From assembly GCA_945925985.1 (NCBI GenBank), contig CAMELV010000001.1, positions 62,001-126,000 on the forward strand: 64,000 nucleotides of DNA, read 5' to 3'. The notes beneath the pieces were generated by a model. That model made no database searches. It worked only from the letters and a program-made list of their open reading frames with translations, and was not told where the DNA came from. The position numbers and the translations under genes are program-made. Source of the DNA: Comamonas sp. lk (GTDB taxonomy: Bacteria; Pseudomonadota; Gammaproteobacteria; Burkholderiales; Burkholderiaceae_C). Positions 1-7,963 of this stretch are shown piece after piece (the first letter of the stretch is position 1; every line of letters begins with the position of its first letter).

Positions 1-1155
1 GCCTGACATATCGGCAGCGCTGTCGGGCCGCGTCATCAGCGTGGCGAGGTCGCGGGCATAGGCTTCGGCTTGTTGCGAGGTGGGGCAGTCGGCACATTCG
101 GTGCGTCGCTGGGGCTCGCCGACCGCGCCGGTAGGCAGCACCAGCGTGAAGGCGGCAATGCCCTGGCGCTGCGGACTGCCGGGTGCAGCAGCAAGCGGCT
201 CGGTGCTGAGCTGCCCGCCATGCAGTCCCACGATGCGCCGCGCCAGCGGCAAGCGCAGGTCGGCGTCAAGGCGCAGGGAAGTCGCTTCGCTGTGGCCTGC
301 CGCCGGGCCCGGGCTGCGCTGTCTGTCACCGCCGTGGCCGGCATAGCGGCTGTTCATCACGACATGGCGGCCGCTCTGGCGTACCCACAGCTCGATCTGG
401 CCGTGCAAGTGCGCCCCCTGGTCCAGGCTTTCTATCAAGGCACGCAGGCCGGTGTTCAGCAGCGTGGCGTGGCCATACAGCATGCCATGCAGACGAACCG
501 GTCCGCCCGGCGCCACCATCAGTGCATAGTCGGCCCGCCGCTGCGGCAGGCTGGCCAGCACGGCTTGCGTCAGCGTCATCAGTGACAGGCGTTCACTTTG
601 GTTGGGCAACTGCTCACTGCGCATTGAGGACAGTTGGTCGAACACCACCAGCAAGCGGCTCAGGCGTTGCGACTGGCCGGCCAGTTCGGCCATGGCAGGC
701 GCCTGCTGCGCCGGTGGTAGGGCTTGGTCAAGCGCGCCGCGCCATTGCGTGAACTCGTGCCGGATGGCCTCGCCGAGCAGGTCAAACAGGCCGGTCTGCG
801 GCTCAGGGGCGGGGTTGGCCAGTGGCTGTCCAGGGGCAATCACCAGCGCGTAGCCCTGTGGGCCATGGCGGCACAGGTGCAGCCCGGGTGCCACCGACGC
901 CCCGGGTGCCATCGACGCCGCTGAGGGCCCGCCAAGCGGCTCGAAGGGTTCAGGCAGCTCGATGGCCACCGGGCCGGGGGCAGGGTGCTTGATCTGTTGT
1001 TGAATCTGCTCAGCCAGCCCAGCCTGCGCCTTGGCGCATGCCGTGAGCCAGGGCCGTGCGGCCCGGTTGAAATCGGTCACCTGACCAGCCCGGTTCAGCA
1101 GCACAACGCCTTCTTGCAAGGCGTTGAGCAGCGACATGTCAATGCTCAGTTCCAT
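1..1155 (-). CDS. PAS/histidine-kinase-like sensor protein (3' end outside window)
   Basis: The minus strand is open from an ATG at 1155 through the left edge, so at least 385 residues are encoded. The N-terminus (about 1-40) looks like a short PAS-type segment (ALQEGVVLLNRAGQV). A possible phospho-acceptor region follows near residue 136 (AIRHEF), then a degenerate ATPase-like C-terminal part whose LARRIVGLHGGQL and FTLVLPTG stretches match the G2 end of histidine kinases. After it comes a CxxCP motif (ECADCP) and a helical tail. The N and G1 boxes are weak, so kinase activity is uncertain. It lies downstream of and co-directional with the sugar ABC transporter, about 395 bases away, so it may be the sensor for that system; a response regulator would be expected beyond the left edge. 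Confidence 0.6.
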   Translation of the reverse strand, partial: MELSIDMSLLNALQEGVVLLNRAGQVTDFNRAARPWLTACAKAQAGLAEQIQQQIKHPAPGPVAIELPEPFEPLGGPSAASMAPGASVAPGLHLCRHGPQGYALVIAPGQPLANPAPEPQTGLFDLLGEAIRHEFTQWRGALDQALPPAQQAPAMAELAGQSQRLSRLLVVFDQLSSMRSEQLPNQSERLSLMTLTQAVLASLPQRRADYALMVAPGGPVRLHGMLYGHATLLNTGLRALIESLDQGAHLHGQIELWVRQSGRHVVMNSRYAGHGGDRQRSPGPAAGHSEATSLRLDADLRLPLARRIVGLHGGQLSTEPLAAAPGSPQRQGIAAFTLVLPTGAVGEPQRRTECADCPTSQQAEAYARDLATLMTRPDSAADMSG

Positions 1156-1549
1156 GCCGCTGCCCACGGGGTGTAAGCCGGTCGAATGGGTGAGCGAGGC
1201 GGAGCGTTCAAGCGAAGTAGGGTTTGGCGAAGTTGACACAATAAAGTGTATAGATTTTGGCGCTAAGCGTGTTAATTATGATCAATTAATATCGGTTGAC
1301 GGTGTATTTTATTGCCGCCGCTTGTGCCTACACTATTGCTCCGCTTGCCCGGCTGCCTGCCAAACCGATTGATCAATCGATCGATTCGCCCAACCAGTTC
1401 ATTCAGGGCATTTTAAAGCGCATCCTCCGAATAGCCAGATTTCCGCTGATGGCGAATGCGCGCACCCAGCCGTCATTGCCGCGAAAGCGGGTATCCAGGA
1501 AGTCATGGATCCCCTCTTTCGCGGGAATGACGTGGCGGGGAGCCTGCCC
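1156..1549. promoter_or_regulatory. Intergenic region: AT-rich regulatory part plus one dispersed repeat
   Basis: This gap of about 390 bases separates the sensor gene from the ABC ATPase gene. The part from about 1230 to 1385 is AT-rich compared with its surroundings and probably holds the sensor-gene promoter (reading leftwards). It includes the imperfect palindrome TTAATTATGATCAATTAA (1270-1287) and a perfect 14-base palindrome CGATTGATCAATCG at 1366-1379. The stretch 1471-1532 is a copy of the CATTCCCGCG-type repeat. No gene is visible. Confidence 0.5.
1471..1532. repeat. dRS3/REP-like inverted repeat, copy 1
   Basis: Inverted arms GTCATTGCCGCGAAAGCGGG and CTTTCGCGGGAATGAC flank a GGATCC-containing centre. 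The same arms and the ATGGATCCCC core recur at 4384-4502, 5908-6003 and 12984-13092. It lies between genes, just after the ATPase stop codon, where it could act as a transcript-end hairpin. Family membership is by eye. Confidence 0.7.
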
Positions 1550-2620
1550 TCAGCTCAGCCGCCGCCCGCTCTCGGTATCAAACCAATTGGCGTGCGCCGC
1601 GCTCACCGCCAGGCCAATGGAGTCTCCCACCCGCACCGGGGTCTGCGGCGCCACCCGCACCGTGACCGGACCGGCGGCGGTTTGCACAACGACAAAGGTG
1701 TCGGCGCCGGTGGGCTCCACCAGCAGCACCTGGCCGCGCCAGGGGGCATCAGCCTGCAGTTGCAGGTGCTCGGGCCGCAGGCCCAAAGTGGCCTGGGCGG
1801 CGGCTGGGCAGGGCAACGCGAACTGCCCACCTTTAAAGGAAAAAAGGCCTCCAGACCCCGTGGTTATTAGGGTTCCAGCTATGAAATTCATAGTGGGTGA
1901 GCCAATGAAGCCGGCCACGTAGGTGTTGGCCGGGCGGCTGTAGATGTCGTCCGGGGTGCCGATTTGTTGCAGCACGCCGTCTTTCATGACGGCAATCCGG
2001 CTGCCCAGGGTCATGGCCTCGATCTGGTCGTGCGTCACATACACGCTGGTGATGCCGCTGAGCTGGTGCAGGCGCTTGATCTCTGCGCGCATCTCCACGC
2101 GCAGCTTGGCGTCCAGGTTGGACAGGGGCTCGTCAAACAAAAACAGCTGCGGGTCGCGCGCCAGCGCCCGCCCCATGGCCACCCGCTGGCGCTGGCCGCC
2201 GGAGAGCTGGGCCGGCCGACGCGCCAGCAGGTGCTCGATCTGCAGCATGGCAGCCACCTCGGCAATACGCTTGGCGCGTGCGGCCTTGGGCACCTTGCGC
2301 ATCTCCAGCGCAAAGCCGATGTTGTCGGCCACGCTCATGGTGGGGTAGAGCGCGTAGCTCTGGAACACCATGGCAATGTCACGCTGAGCCGGGGCCACGC
2401 CCAGCACATTGCGCCCGGCGATGCGCAGCTCGCCCTCGCTGGGTTCTTCCAGGCCGGCGATGATGTTGAGCAGGGTGGACTTGCCGCAGCCCGAGGGCCC
2501 GACCAGAATCAGGAACTCGCCCGGGGCCACGTCGATGTCGATGCGCTTGAGCACCTCCACCGCGCGCTCGCCCTTGCCAAACACCTTGCGGATGCCCGCG
2601 ATCTGCACTGCTGCTGCCAT
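1550..2620 (-). CDS. gtsD: Sugar ABC transporter ATP-binding protein (UgpC/MsmK/GtsD type)
   Basis: This 356-residue CUT1-family ATPase energises the two permeases encoded just upstream. Visible motifs are Walker A GPSGCGKST (about residues 41-49), the Q-loop region FQSYALYP, the signature LSGGQRQR (about 136), Walker B LFLFDEPLSNLD, the H-loop YVTHDQ, and a C-terminal TOBE/MalK-like domain from about residue 235 (LGLRPEHL). The start follows the permease stop by only a few bases, so the genes are co-transcribed. Residues 243-260, in the linker before the TOBE domain, are encoded by a dispersed mini-repeat (1841-1893) that appears to have been inserted in frame. The transported sugar is probably glucose or a related hexose, judged from the binding protein. 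Confidence 0.88.
   Translation of the reverse strand: MAAAVQIAGIRKVFGKGERAVEVLKRIDIDVAPGEFLILVGPSGCGKSTLLNIIAGLEEPSEGELRIAGRNVLGVAPAQRDIAMVFQSYALYPTMSVADNIGFALEMRKVPKAARAKRIAEVAAMLQIEHLLARRPAQLSGGQRQRVAMGRALARDPQLFLFDEPLSNLDAKLRVEMRAEIKRLHQLSGITSVYVTHDQIEAMTLGSRIAVMKDGVLQQIGTPDDIYSRPANTYVAGFIGSPTMNFIAGTLITTGSGGLFSFKGGQFALPCPAAAQATLGLRPEHLQLQADAPWRGQVLLVEPTGADTFVVVQTAAGPVTVRVAPQTPVRVGDSIGLAVSAAHANWFDTESGRRLS
1841..1893. repeat. Dispersed 50-60-nt mini-repeat inside a gene, copy a
   Basis: It contains the shared blocks AGGCCTCCAGACCCCGTGG and a GCTATGAAATTCATAG hairpin. Related copies lie at 6261-6312, 23190-23242, 31388-31442 and 42891-42944. Here it encodes residues 243-260 of the ABC ATPase without breaking the frame. 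Confidence 0.6.
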
Positions 2621-2625
2621 CTTGA

Positions 2626-3480
2626 CTATCCTTTCACGGCGCCGGCCGTGAGCCCTCTGACGAAATACTGGCCAGCCAGCACATAGACCAACATGGTCGG
2701 CAGGCCGGCGATCACGGCTGCCGCCATGTCGACGTTGTAGCTTTTGACGCTGCTCGAGGTGTTGGCCATGTTGTTCAGGCCGACCGTGATCGGTTTGCTG
2801 TCGGCGCTGCTGAAGGCCACGCCGAACAGAAAGTCGTTCCAGATGTTGGTGAACTGCCAGATCAGCGTCACCATCAAAATGGGCGTGGACATGGGCAGCA
2901 CGATGCGCCAGAAGATGCGCCAGAAGCCCGCGCCGTCAATGCGCGCGGCGTTGATCAGCTCTTTGGGAATGGCGGTGTAGTAGTTGCGAAAAAACAGCGT
3001 GGTGCCGGCCAGCCCGGCCAGGCAGTGCACCAGCACCAGCCCTCCCAGCGAGCTGGACAACCCCAGAAAGCCCAGCACCTGGCTCATGGGCAGCAGCACC
3101 ACCTGAAAGGGCATGAACACGCCAAACAGCATGAATCCGAACAACAACTCGCTGCCGCGAAACTTCCACAGGCTCAGCACATAGCCGTTGATGGCGCCCC
3201 AGGCGGTGGAGATCAGCACCGCCGGCACGGCCATCAGCACCGAATTCCAAAAATAGGGCTGCAGGCCCCGGCAGTCCACGCCGGTGCAGGCGGTGGCCCA
3301 GGCCAGCTCCCAGGCCTCAAAGTTGAGCGAGGTGGGCAGGCTGAGCAGGTTGCCCGAGCGGATTTGCGCTGCGTCTTTGAGCGAGGTGACCAGCATCACA
3401 TACAGCGGCGCCAGAAAGAAGCCGGCCGCCAGCAGCAGCAGCGCGTACAGCATGAACCGGGACAGGTGCTTAGCGATCAT
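2626..3480 (-). CDS. gtsC: Sugar ABC transporter permease (GtsC/MalG type)
   Basis: This 284-residue inner-membrane permease has about six transmembrane segments, beginning with LYALLLLAAGFFLAPLYVML near the N-terminus. The cytoplasmic EAA loop (ELINAARIDGAGFWRIFWRI) couples to the ATPase. The start at 3480 (MIAKHL) overlaps the end of the upstream permease gene by 11 bases, which indicates translational coupling; a longer reading would run further into that gene. MalG-like proteins form the second half of a heterodimeric CUT1 channel. The product is typical in length and shows no defects. Confidence 0.88.
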   Translation of the reverse strand: MIAKHLSRFMLYALLLLAAGFFLAPLYVMLVTSLKDAAQIRSGNLLSLPTSLNFEAWELAWATACTGVDCRGLQPYFWNSVLMAVPAVLISTAWGAINGYVLSLWKFRGSELLFGFMLFGVFMPFQVVLLPMSQVLGFLGLSSSLGGLVLVHCLAGLAGTTLFFRNYYTAIPKELINAARIDGAGFWRIFWRIVLPMSTPILMVTLIWQFTNIWNDFLFGVAFSSADSKPITVGLNNMANTSSSVKSYNVDMAAAVIAGLPTMLVYVLAGQYFVRGLTAGAVKG

Positions 3481-4348
3481 GGGGTTTGGCACGCAGTTCG
3501 CTGTACAGGTAGGGGACCACAATCGCCGCCACGGTGGCCAGCATCATGATGGCGCTGGCCGCGCCCAGCCCGATCTGGCCTCGGTTGAAGCTCATCACAA
3601 ACATGAAGGTGGCCGGCACATCGGTGGCAAAGCCGGGGCCGCCGGCGGTCAGGGCCATCACCAGGTCAAAGCTCTTGATGGAGAGGTGCGCCAGCACCAG
3701 GATGGTGGAGAACACCACCGGCCGCAGGATCGGCAAAATAATGCGCCAGTAAATGCGTGGCAGCGAGGCGCCGTCGATCTGCGCGGCCTTGATGATGCTG
3801 TCGTCAATACCGCGCAGACCGGCCAGAAACAGCGCCATGGCAAAACCGGCCGACTGCCAAATGCCGGCAATCACGATGCAATAAATGGCGGTGTCGCTCT
3901 GCACCAGCCAGTCGAACTTAAAACTGGCCCAACCCAGGTCGTGCATCAGCTTTTCCAGCCCGAGGCTGGGGTTCAAAATCCATTTCCAGGCGGTGCCGGT
4001 CACAATGAAAGACAGCGCCATGGGGTACAGGTAGATGGTGCGCAGCACGCCTTCAGCCCGCACCTTCTGGTCCAGCACAATTGCCAGCAGCAGGCCCAGC
4101 AGCAGCGAGCCGCCCACATACAGCCCGCTGAAAATACCCAGGTTCTTCAGCGCCACCCACCAGCGGTCCATTTCCCACAGCCGGCGGTACTGCTCCAGCC
4201 CCACGAACTCGTCGTAATTGGGCAGCATGCGCGAACCGGTCACCGACAACACCCCGTTCCAGACCATGAAACCATAGATGAACGCAAAGCCCAGCACAAA
4301 GCCGGGCGCGACCACCAGTTTAGGAATCAGGGTTTCGAGGGATTTCAT
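3470..4348 (-). CDS. gtsB: Sugar ABC transporter permease (GtsB/MalF type)
   Basis: This 292-residue permease has six predicted membrane segments; the first (LVVAPGFVLGFAFIYGFMVW) follows a short cytoplasmic tail. The EAA loop is DDSIIKAAQIDGASLPRIYW. I chose the ATG at 4348 (MKSLETLIPKL) because upstream codons in this frame run into the repeat block at 4384-4502. It is the MalF-like partner of the next permease. About 160 bases separate it from the binding-protein gene, unusual within such an operon; repeats fill that space and may lower expression of the membrane genes relative to the binding protein. Confidence 0.87.
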   Translation of the reverse strand: MKSLETLIPKLVVAPGFVLGFAFIYGFMVWNGVLSVTGSRMLPNYDEFVGLEQYRRLWEMDRWWVALKNLGIFSGLYVGGSLLLGLLLAIVLDQKVRAEGVLRTIYLYPMALSFIVTGTAWKWILNPSLGLEKLMHDLGWASFKFDWLVQSDTAIYCIVIAGIWQSAGFAMALFLAGLRGIDDSIIKAAQIDGASLPRIYWRIILPILRPVVFSTILVLAHLSIKSFDLVMALTAGGPGFATDVPATFMFVMSFNRGQIGLGAASAIMMLATVAAIVVPYLYSELRAKPHDR

Positions 4349-4383
4349 CGTTGGATTGGCAAGCTCTAAGCAGGTTAGAAGGC

Positions 4384-4502
4384 ATGAATCCCCGGTCGCG
4401 CCGGGGATGACGAGTCTGTCATTCCCGCGCCGCGTACCAGTCATTCCCGCGTACGCGGGAATCCATGCAGCCATGGATCCCCGGTCAAGCCGGGGATGAC
4501 GG
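4384..4502. repeat. dRS3/REP-like repeat cluster, copy 2
   Basis: At least two hairpin units occupy the space between the binding-protein and permease genes. They have CCCCGGTCGCGCCGGGGAT and CATTCCCGCGTACGCGGGAAT arms around an ATGGATCCCCGG core. Being inside an operon, the hairpins could stabilise the upstream (binding-protein) part of the mRNA. Confidence 0.75.
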
Positions 4503-4508
4503 CAAGGC

Positions 4509-5759
4509 TTACTGGGTCGCGGCCGCCTTGGCGATGTTTTTCATGCCGTCGGCGACCGAGATCTTGTCGTCGTTCCAGAACTGGCTGACGGCGTCCTTGA
4601 TGGCGCCTTCAGCGGCTGGCTTGATGGCCATGCCGTGCGCCACCGAGGGCACCAGACCGCCGGTCTTGGCGGTGTCGACAAAGTCTTTGCTGGAGGTCTT
4701 GGCGCAGTCGTCAAACTTGGCCATGCTCATGTTCAGGCGCACCGGGATCGAGCCCTTGTTGAGGTTAAACACTTCCTGGAACTCGGTGCCCATGATGGAT
4801 GCGGCCAAGTCGCCCTGGGCTTTTTGGGCGCCGGCGTCTTTGAGCTTGAACATCGCAAAGGAGTCGACGTTGAAGGTGTAAGCGTTGGCGGTGCCGGGGG
4901 CGGCTGCGCACAGGAAGTCTTTGCCTGGTGCCTTGCCAGCGGCCAGGAACTCGCCCTTGGCCCAGTCGCCCATGAACTGGAAGGCGGCTTTCTCTTGCAT
5001 CACCATGGCGGTGGCCAGGTTCCAGTCGCGGCCGGGGGCGGCGGCGTCGGTGTAGCTCTTGACCTTGCGGAAGGTCTCCAGCGATTTTTTCATGGTGTCG
5101 CTGCCCAGCGCCTTGGCGTCGAGCTTGATCAGCGCGTCGTTGTAGAACTTGGCACCACCCACACCCAGCACCACCGACTCAAAGGTGGTGAAATCCTGCC
5201 AGTTCTGGCCGCCATGGGCGACTGGGATCAGGCCCGCAGCCTTGACCTTGTCGGCAGCTGCAAAAAACTCGTCCCAGGTCTTGGGCATGCCTGCCACGCC
5301 GGCTTTTTTCAGCACGGCAGCGTTGGCCCACATCCAGTTGACGCGGTGCACATTGACCGGTGCGGCCACGTAGTTGCCTTTGTACTTCATCACGTCGGCC
5401 ACGACCTTGGGCAGCAGGCTGTCCCATTTTTCGGCTTTGGCGGTGGCGTCCAGATTGGCCAGCACGCCTTCAGCAGCCCACTCCTGGATGGCCGGGCCCT
5501 TGATCTGGGCGGCGGCCGGCGGGTTGCCCGATACCACACGGCTTTTCAGCACGGTGGCGGCGTTGTCGCCACCGCCACCGGCCACGGCAAAGTCTTTCCA
5601 GACATGGCCCTTGGCCTGCATGATCTTCTTCAGCTCCGCCACGGATTTGGCTTCGCCACCCGAGGTCCAGTAGTGCAGCACCTCGACCTCGCCGGCTTGC
5701 ACCGCGGCCGCCGTGACCACCATCGCCACCGCAGCGGCCAGTTGGGATACCTTGAACAT
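4509..5759 (-). CDS. gtsA: Periplasmic sugar-binding protein (GtsA-like, glucose type)
   Basis: This 416-residue extracellular solute-binding protein has an N-terminal signal peptide (MFKVSQLAAAVAMVVTAAAV, cleavage likely after VQA). The mature start EVEVLHYWTSGGE is characteristic of family-1 binding proteins of the Pseudomonas GtsA glucose/mannose type. The start at 5759 has a good AGGAG site ten bases upstream. It is the first gene after an AT-rich palindrome (5845-5865) that may be an operator. The neighbouring ROK kinase and phosphomannose-isomerase-type cupin fit uptake of an unphosphorylated hexose followed by cytoplasmic phosphorylation. Exact specificity is inferred. Confidence 0.85.
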   Translation of the reverse strand: MFKVSQLAAAVAMVVTAAAVQAGEVEVLHYWTSGGEAKSVAELKKIMQAKGHVWKDFAVAGGGGDNAATVLKSRVVSGNPPAAAQIKGPAIQEWAAEGVLANLDATAKAEKWDSLLPKVVADVMKYKGNYVAAPVNVHRVNWMWANAAVLKKAGVAGMPKTWDEFFAAADKVKAAGLIPVAHGGQNWQDFTTFESVVLGVGGAKFYNDALIKLDAKALGSDTMKKSLETFRKVKSYTDAAAPGRDWNLATAMVMQEKAAFQFMGDWAKGEFLAAGKAPGKDFLCAAAPGTANAYTFNVDSFAMFKLKDAGAQKAQGDLAASIMGTEFQEVFNLNKGSIPVRLNMSMAKFDDCAKTSSKDFVDTAKTGGLVPSVAHGMAIKPAAEGAIKDAVSQFWNDDKISVADGMKNIAKAAATQ

Positions 5760-5844
5760 GTTGTTGTCTCCTGAAGTGGGCTCCGGCGGCGCGACTGGCC
5801 AGACGTGGAGCAGGGTTGCTTCGCGCCATCACCCGATGGCTCAA

Positions 5845-5865
5845 ATTAATTAATTGTTAATTAAT
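5845..5865. promoter_or_regulatory. AT-rich palindrome upstream of gtsA
   Basis: Arms ATTAATTAA (5845-5853) and TTAATTAAT (5857-5865) are perfect inverted repeats around TTG, about 85 bases upstream of gtsA. The block is strikingly AT-rich among GC-rich genes. A regulator site or UP-element-like promoter region is plausible; the regulator is unknown. A related TTAATT...AATTAA motif occurs near 1270 in front of the sensor gene. Confidence 0.45.
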
Positions 5866-5880
5866 TAATGGAAGAGGGCT

Positions 5881-5898
5881 ACTAGGGCTAACCCTAGT
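5881..5898. terminator. Short perfect hairpin downstream of the ROK gene
   Basis: ACTAGGG and CCCTAGT are perfect 7-base arms around a 4-base loop. On the minus strand this lies after the ROK kinase stop and before the gtsA promoter region. No T-run follows, so intrinsic termination is doubtful; it may instead be part of the operator region. Confidence 0.3.
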
Positions 5899-5907
5899 GG
5901 TTCATCC

Positions 5908-6003
5908 CCGACCCCTCCGTCATCCCCGACCAGCCCTCCGTCATCCCCGACCTGATTGGGGATCCATGACTTCCTGGATTCCCGGTCGCGGTGCGGAAAT
6001 GAC
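5908..6003. repeat. dRS3/REP-like repeat cluster, copy 3
   Basis: Repeated CGTCATCCCCGAC units and a GGGGATCCATGACTTCCTGG core ending in GGAAATGAC resemble copies 1, 2 and 4. It sits immediately after the ROK kinase stop codon. Confidence 0.65.
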
Positions 6004-6024
6004 GGGACGGTGAGGGAACGACGG

Positions 6025-7017
6025 CTAGGCCACCAGCGCCAGCGCCCCAAAGTCGCCCACACGTTCGCCCAGCCCGGCGGCCACAATTTCGCAGCCCTCA
6101 GTCAGCGCCGGCAGCTTGCCTGCCACCTCGGCGCGCAGTTTGGGCAGCAGCCAGTCCCGGTGGTGCCAGAACACGCTGCCGCCGATGCTGATGCGCTGCA
6201 GGTCCAAGGTGACAATCAGGTTATAGAGGGTGCGGCCCATGACCCGGCATAAGTCATCAATTAAGGCCCAAGCCCTTGTGTCACCTGCCTTAGCAGCTAT
6301 AAAAAGCGTAGCGGAATCAGGGTAGCCCAGGGGGCTGAATCGGCGGCCGATGGCGTTGCCGCCCACCAGGCCCTCCACGTCGCCCATATTGCCGCAGCCG
6401 CACAGGGCGTCCAAGTTGTCGCTGACAAAGCTGTGACCGGCGTGGCCGGCATTGCCGTTTTTACCGCGCAGCACGTGGCCGTCCACGCACAGGCCCATGC
6501 CGATGCCGGTGCTCCAGGTCAGGTAGGCGCAGTGGTCCAGCGGCCGGCCGTCTTGCTGTAGCGCGCCCCAGCGGCGCTCGGCCTCCAAAGCGGCGATACC
6601 GTCGTTTTCGACCCGGACTCTGGCAAAGTGCTCACGCAGTGGCGCCTCCAGCCGGGCGCTGACCCAGCTGTTGGGCAGGCCCCGCGCCGGCCCGGCCAGG
6701 CCGCCGCAAATATTGGGCGCTGCCAGTTCGATCAGGCCCTGCTGCATGATGAAGGGCCCGCAGGAGGCCACGCCCACGGCCGCGATGTCGGCCATGGCTA
6801 GACGGCTGCTGCTGCAACTTTGGCCAATCAACCGCAGAATTTGCGCCGCCAGGGCGCCCTCGTCGCCGGTGCGGACGGTGGGTTCGGTCACACGGCCGTG
6901 CACGCCGGCGGCAGTGGCCACACTGACCGCCACCTTGGTGCCGCCAATGTCAACACAGGCCACGGGTTTGGCGCCGGCCGACAGACGAAACTCATCGGCC
7001 AAAACATTTGGGCTCAT
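6025..7017 (-). CDS. ROK-family sugar kinase
   Basis: This 330-residue ROK protein should phosphorylate a hexose or N-acetylhexosamine with ATP in the cytoplasm. It shows the phosphate-binding motif DIGGTKVAVSVA near residue 23, the sugar/catalytic region ENDGIAALEAERRWG, and the ROK zinc-motif area GHSFV...CGCGNMGDVE, in which the third cysteine of the usual CxCGxxGCxE is replaced by aspartate. The ATG at 7017 is preferred because an AGGAG lies nine bases upstream. No helix-turn-helix is present, so this is a kinase and not a ROK repressor. Residues 236-253 are encoded by a dispersed mini-repeat (6261-6312). A glucokinase role fits the transporter next door but is inferred. Confidence 0.8.
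   Translation of the reverse strand: MSPNVLADEFRLSAGAKPVACVDIGGTKVAVSVATAAGVHGRVTEPTVRTGDEGALAAQILRLIGQSCSSSRLAMADIAAVGVASCGPFIMQQGLIELAAPNICGGLAGPARGLPNSWVSARLEAPLREHFARVRVENDGIAALEAERRWGALQQDGRPLDHCAYLTWSTGIGMGLCVDGHVLRGKNGNAGHAGHSFVSDNLDALCGCGNMGDVEGLVGGNAIGRRFSPLGYPDSATLFIAAKAGDTRAWALIDDLCRVMGRTLYNLIVTLDLQRISIGGSVFWHHRDWLLPKLRAEVAGKLPALTEGCEIVAAGLGERVGDFGALALVA
6261..6312. repeat. Dispersed mini-repeat inside a gene, copy b
   Basis: Blocks AAGGCCCAAGCCCTTGTG and GCTATAAAAAGCGTAGC match the general plan of copies a, c, d and e. It is in frame within the ROK kinase gene. Confidence 0.5.
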
Positions 7018-7053
7018 TGGCAAAAACTCCTGGAATGGGCGAACCGGCAGGGC

Positions 7054-7446
7054 TTAGGCGCGGCCGTAGGCGTCTTGCAGGCGCACGATATCGTTCTCGC
7101 CCAGGTAGGCGCCAAATTGCACTTCAATGATTTCAAGTGGCCCCGGTCCCGGATTGGCCAGCCGGTGCACCTCGCCCAGGGCAATGTCGACGTGCTGCCC
7201 CGGCAGCAGGTCCAGCACGCGCTCCCCCAAGGTGACACGGCCAACGCCGACCACACCCACCCAGTGCTCGGCGCGCTGATGGTGTTTTTGCAAACTGAGT
7301 TGCTGGCCAGGCGCGACGCCAATGCGTTTGACCTTGTAGCCCGGTGCCTCGGTCAGGGTCTCGTACCAGCCCCAAGGCCGCAGGGTGCGTTCGAAGGCGG
7401 GCTCGGCGGCGAAGGCGCCAGCAGGGGAGGTGACGGGGGTCGGCAT
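7054..7446 (-). CDS. Cupin-type mannose-6-phosphate isomerase-like protein
   Basis: This 130-residue single cupin domain has the metal-site motif QKHHQRAEHWV (about residues 53-63) followed by the second-half histidine in GEVHRLANPG. Both are typical of the C-terminal isomerase domain of type II phosphomannose isomerases and of small stand-alone versions. It would interconvert mannose-6-P and fructose-6-P. The ATG at 7446 is chosen; a GTG at 7497 would add 17 residues without similarity. It lies 36 bases upstream of the ROK kinase in the same direction, so it probably leads the sugar operon. Residue-level function is not certain. Confidence 0.7.
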   Translation of the reverse strand: MPTPVTSPAGAFAAEPAFERTLRPWGWYETLTEAPGYKVKRIGVAPGQQLSLQKHHQRAEHWVGVVGVGRVTLGERVLDLLPGQHVDIALGEVHRLANPGPGPLEIIEVQFGAYLGENDIVRLQDAYGRA

Positions 7447-7528
7447 GGTGGTGGTCAGCAGGGGGCGGGCCCCGATGCTACCGCGCCATGCCGCCACGGG
7501 TTACATCGGCGATACCTGCCGGCCGGGT

Positions 7529-7963
7529 TCACAGGTGGGCGCGGGTCCAGCGCACGATGTCGGCCGCACCCATAGCGCCGGGCTGGCGCGCCAGCTCGCG
7601 GCCGTTGGCAAACAGGGCCAGCGTCGGGATGCTGCGGATATTGAAGCGCGCCCCCAGGGCCTGCTCGGCCTCGGTGTCCACCTTCACCAGGCGCACCTGG
7701 GGTTCAAGCTGGGCGGCGGCCTGCTCGAAAGCCGGCGCCATTTGCCGACAGGGGCCGCACCAGGGCGCCCAGAAATCGACCAAAAGGGGAATCTGGCTGC
7801 GGCTGACGTGGCGGTCAAACAGCGTCTCGGTCAAGGCCAGCGAGTGCGCCACGAACAGCGGCTTGTGGCAGCCGCCGCAGTCCGGCGCTTGGCCCAGGTC
7901 GGCCTGGCGGACCCGGTTGGTGGTGTGGCAGTGCGGGCAGACGATGTGCAGGGGGTCGGTCAT
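7529..7963 (-). CDS. trxC: Thioredoxin 2 (TrxC)
   Basis: The 144-residue product has the TrxC-specific N-terminal zinc ribbon, with two CxxC pairs (CPHC and CGGC, residues 9-33), followed by a thioredoxin fold with the active site WCGPC near residue 70. It reduces disulfides in the cytoplasm, mainly under oxidative stress. An AAGGA site lies just upstream of the ATG. It shares direction with the preceding sugar genes but a gap of about 80 bases and its function suggest an independent unit. Confidence 0.93.
   Translation of the reverse strand: MTDPLHIVCPHCHTTNRVRQADLGQAPDCGGCHKPLFVAHSLALTETLFDRHVSRSQIPLLVDFWAPWCGPCRQMAPAFEQAAAQLEPQVRLVKVDTEAEQALGARFNIRSIPTLALFANGRELARQPGAMGAADIVRWTRAHL

Noticed and set aside
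4635-5774. A 379-codon plus-strand frame opposite the gtsA gene
   Set aside because: It is the antisense of a well-supported binding protein in GC-rich DNA; composition (many Gly, His, Val) is typical of a shadow frame.
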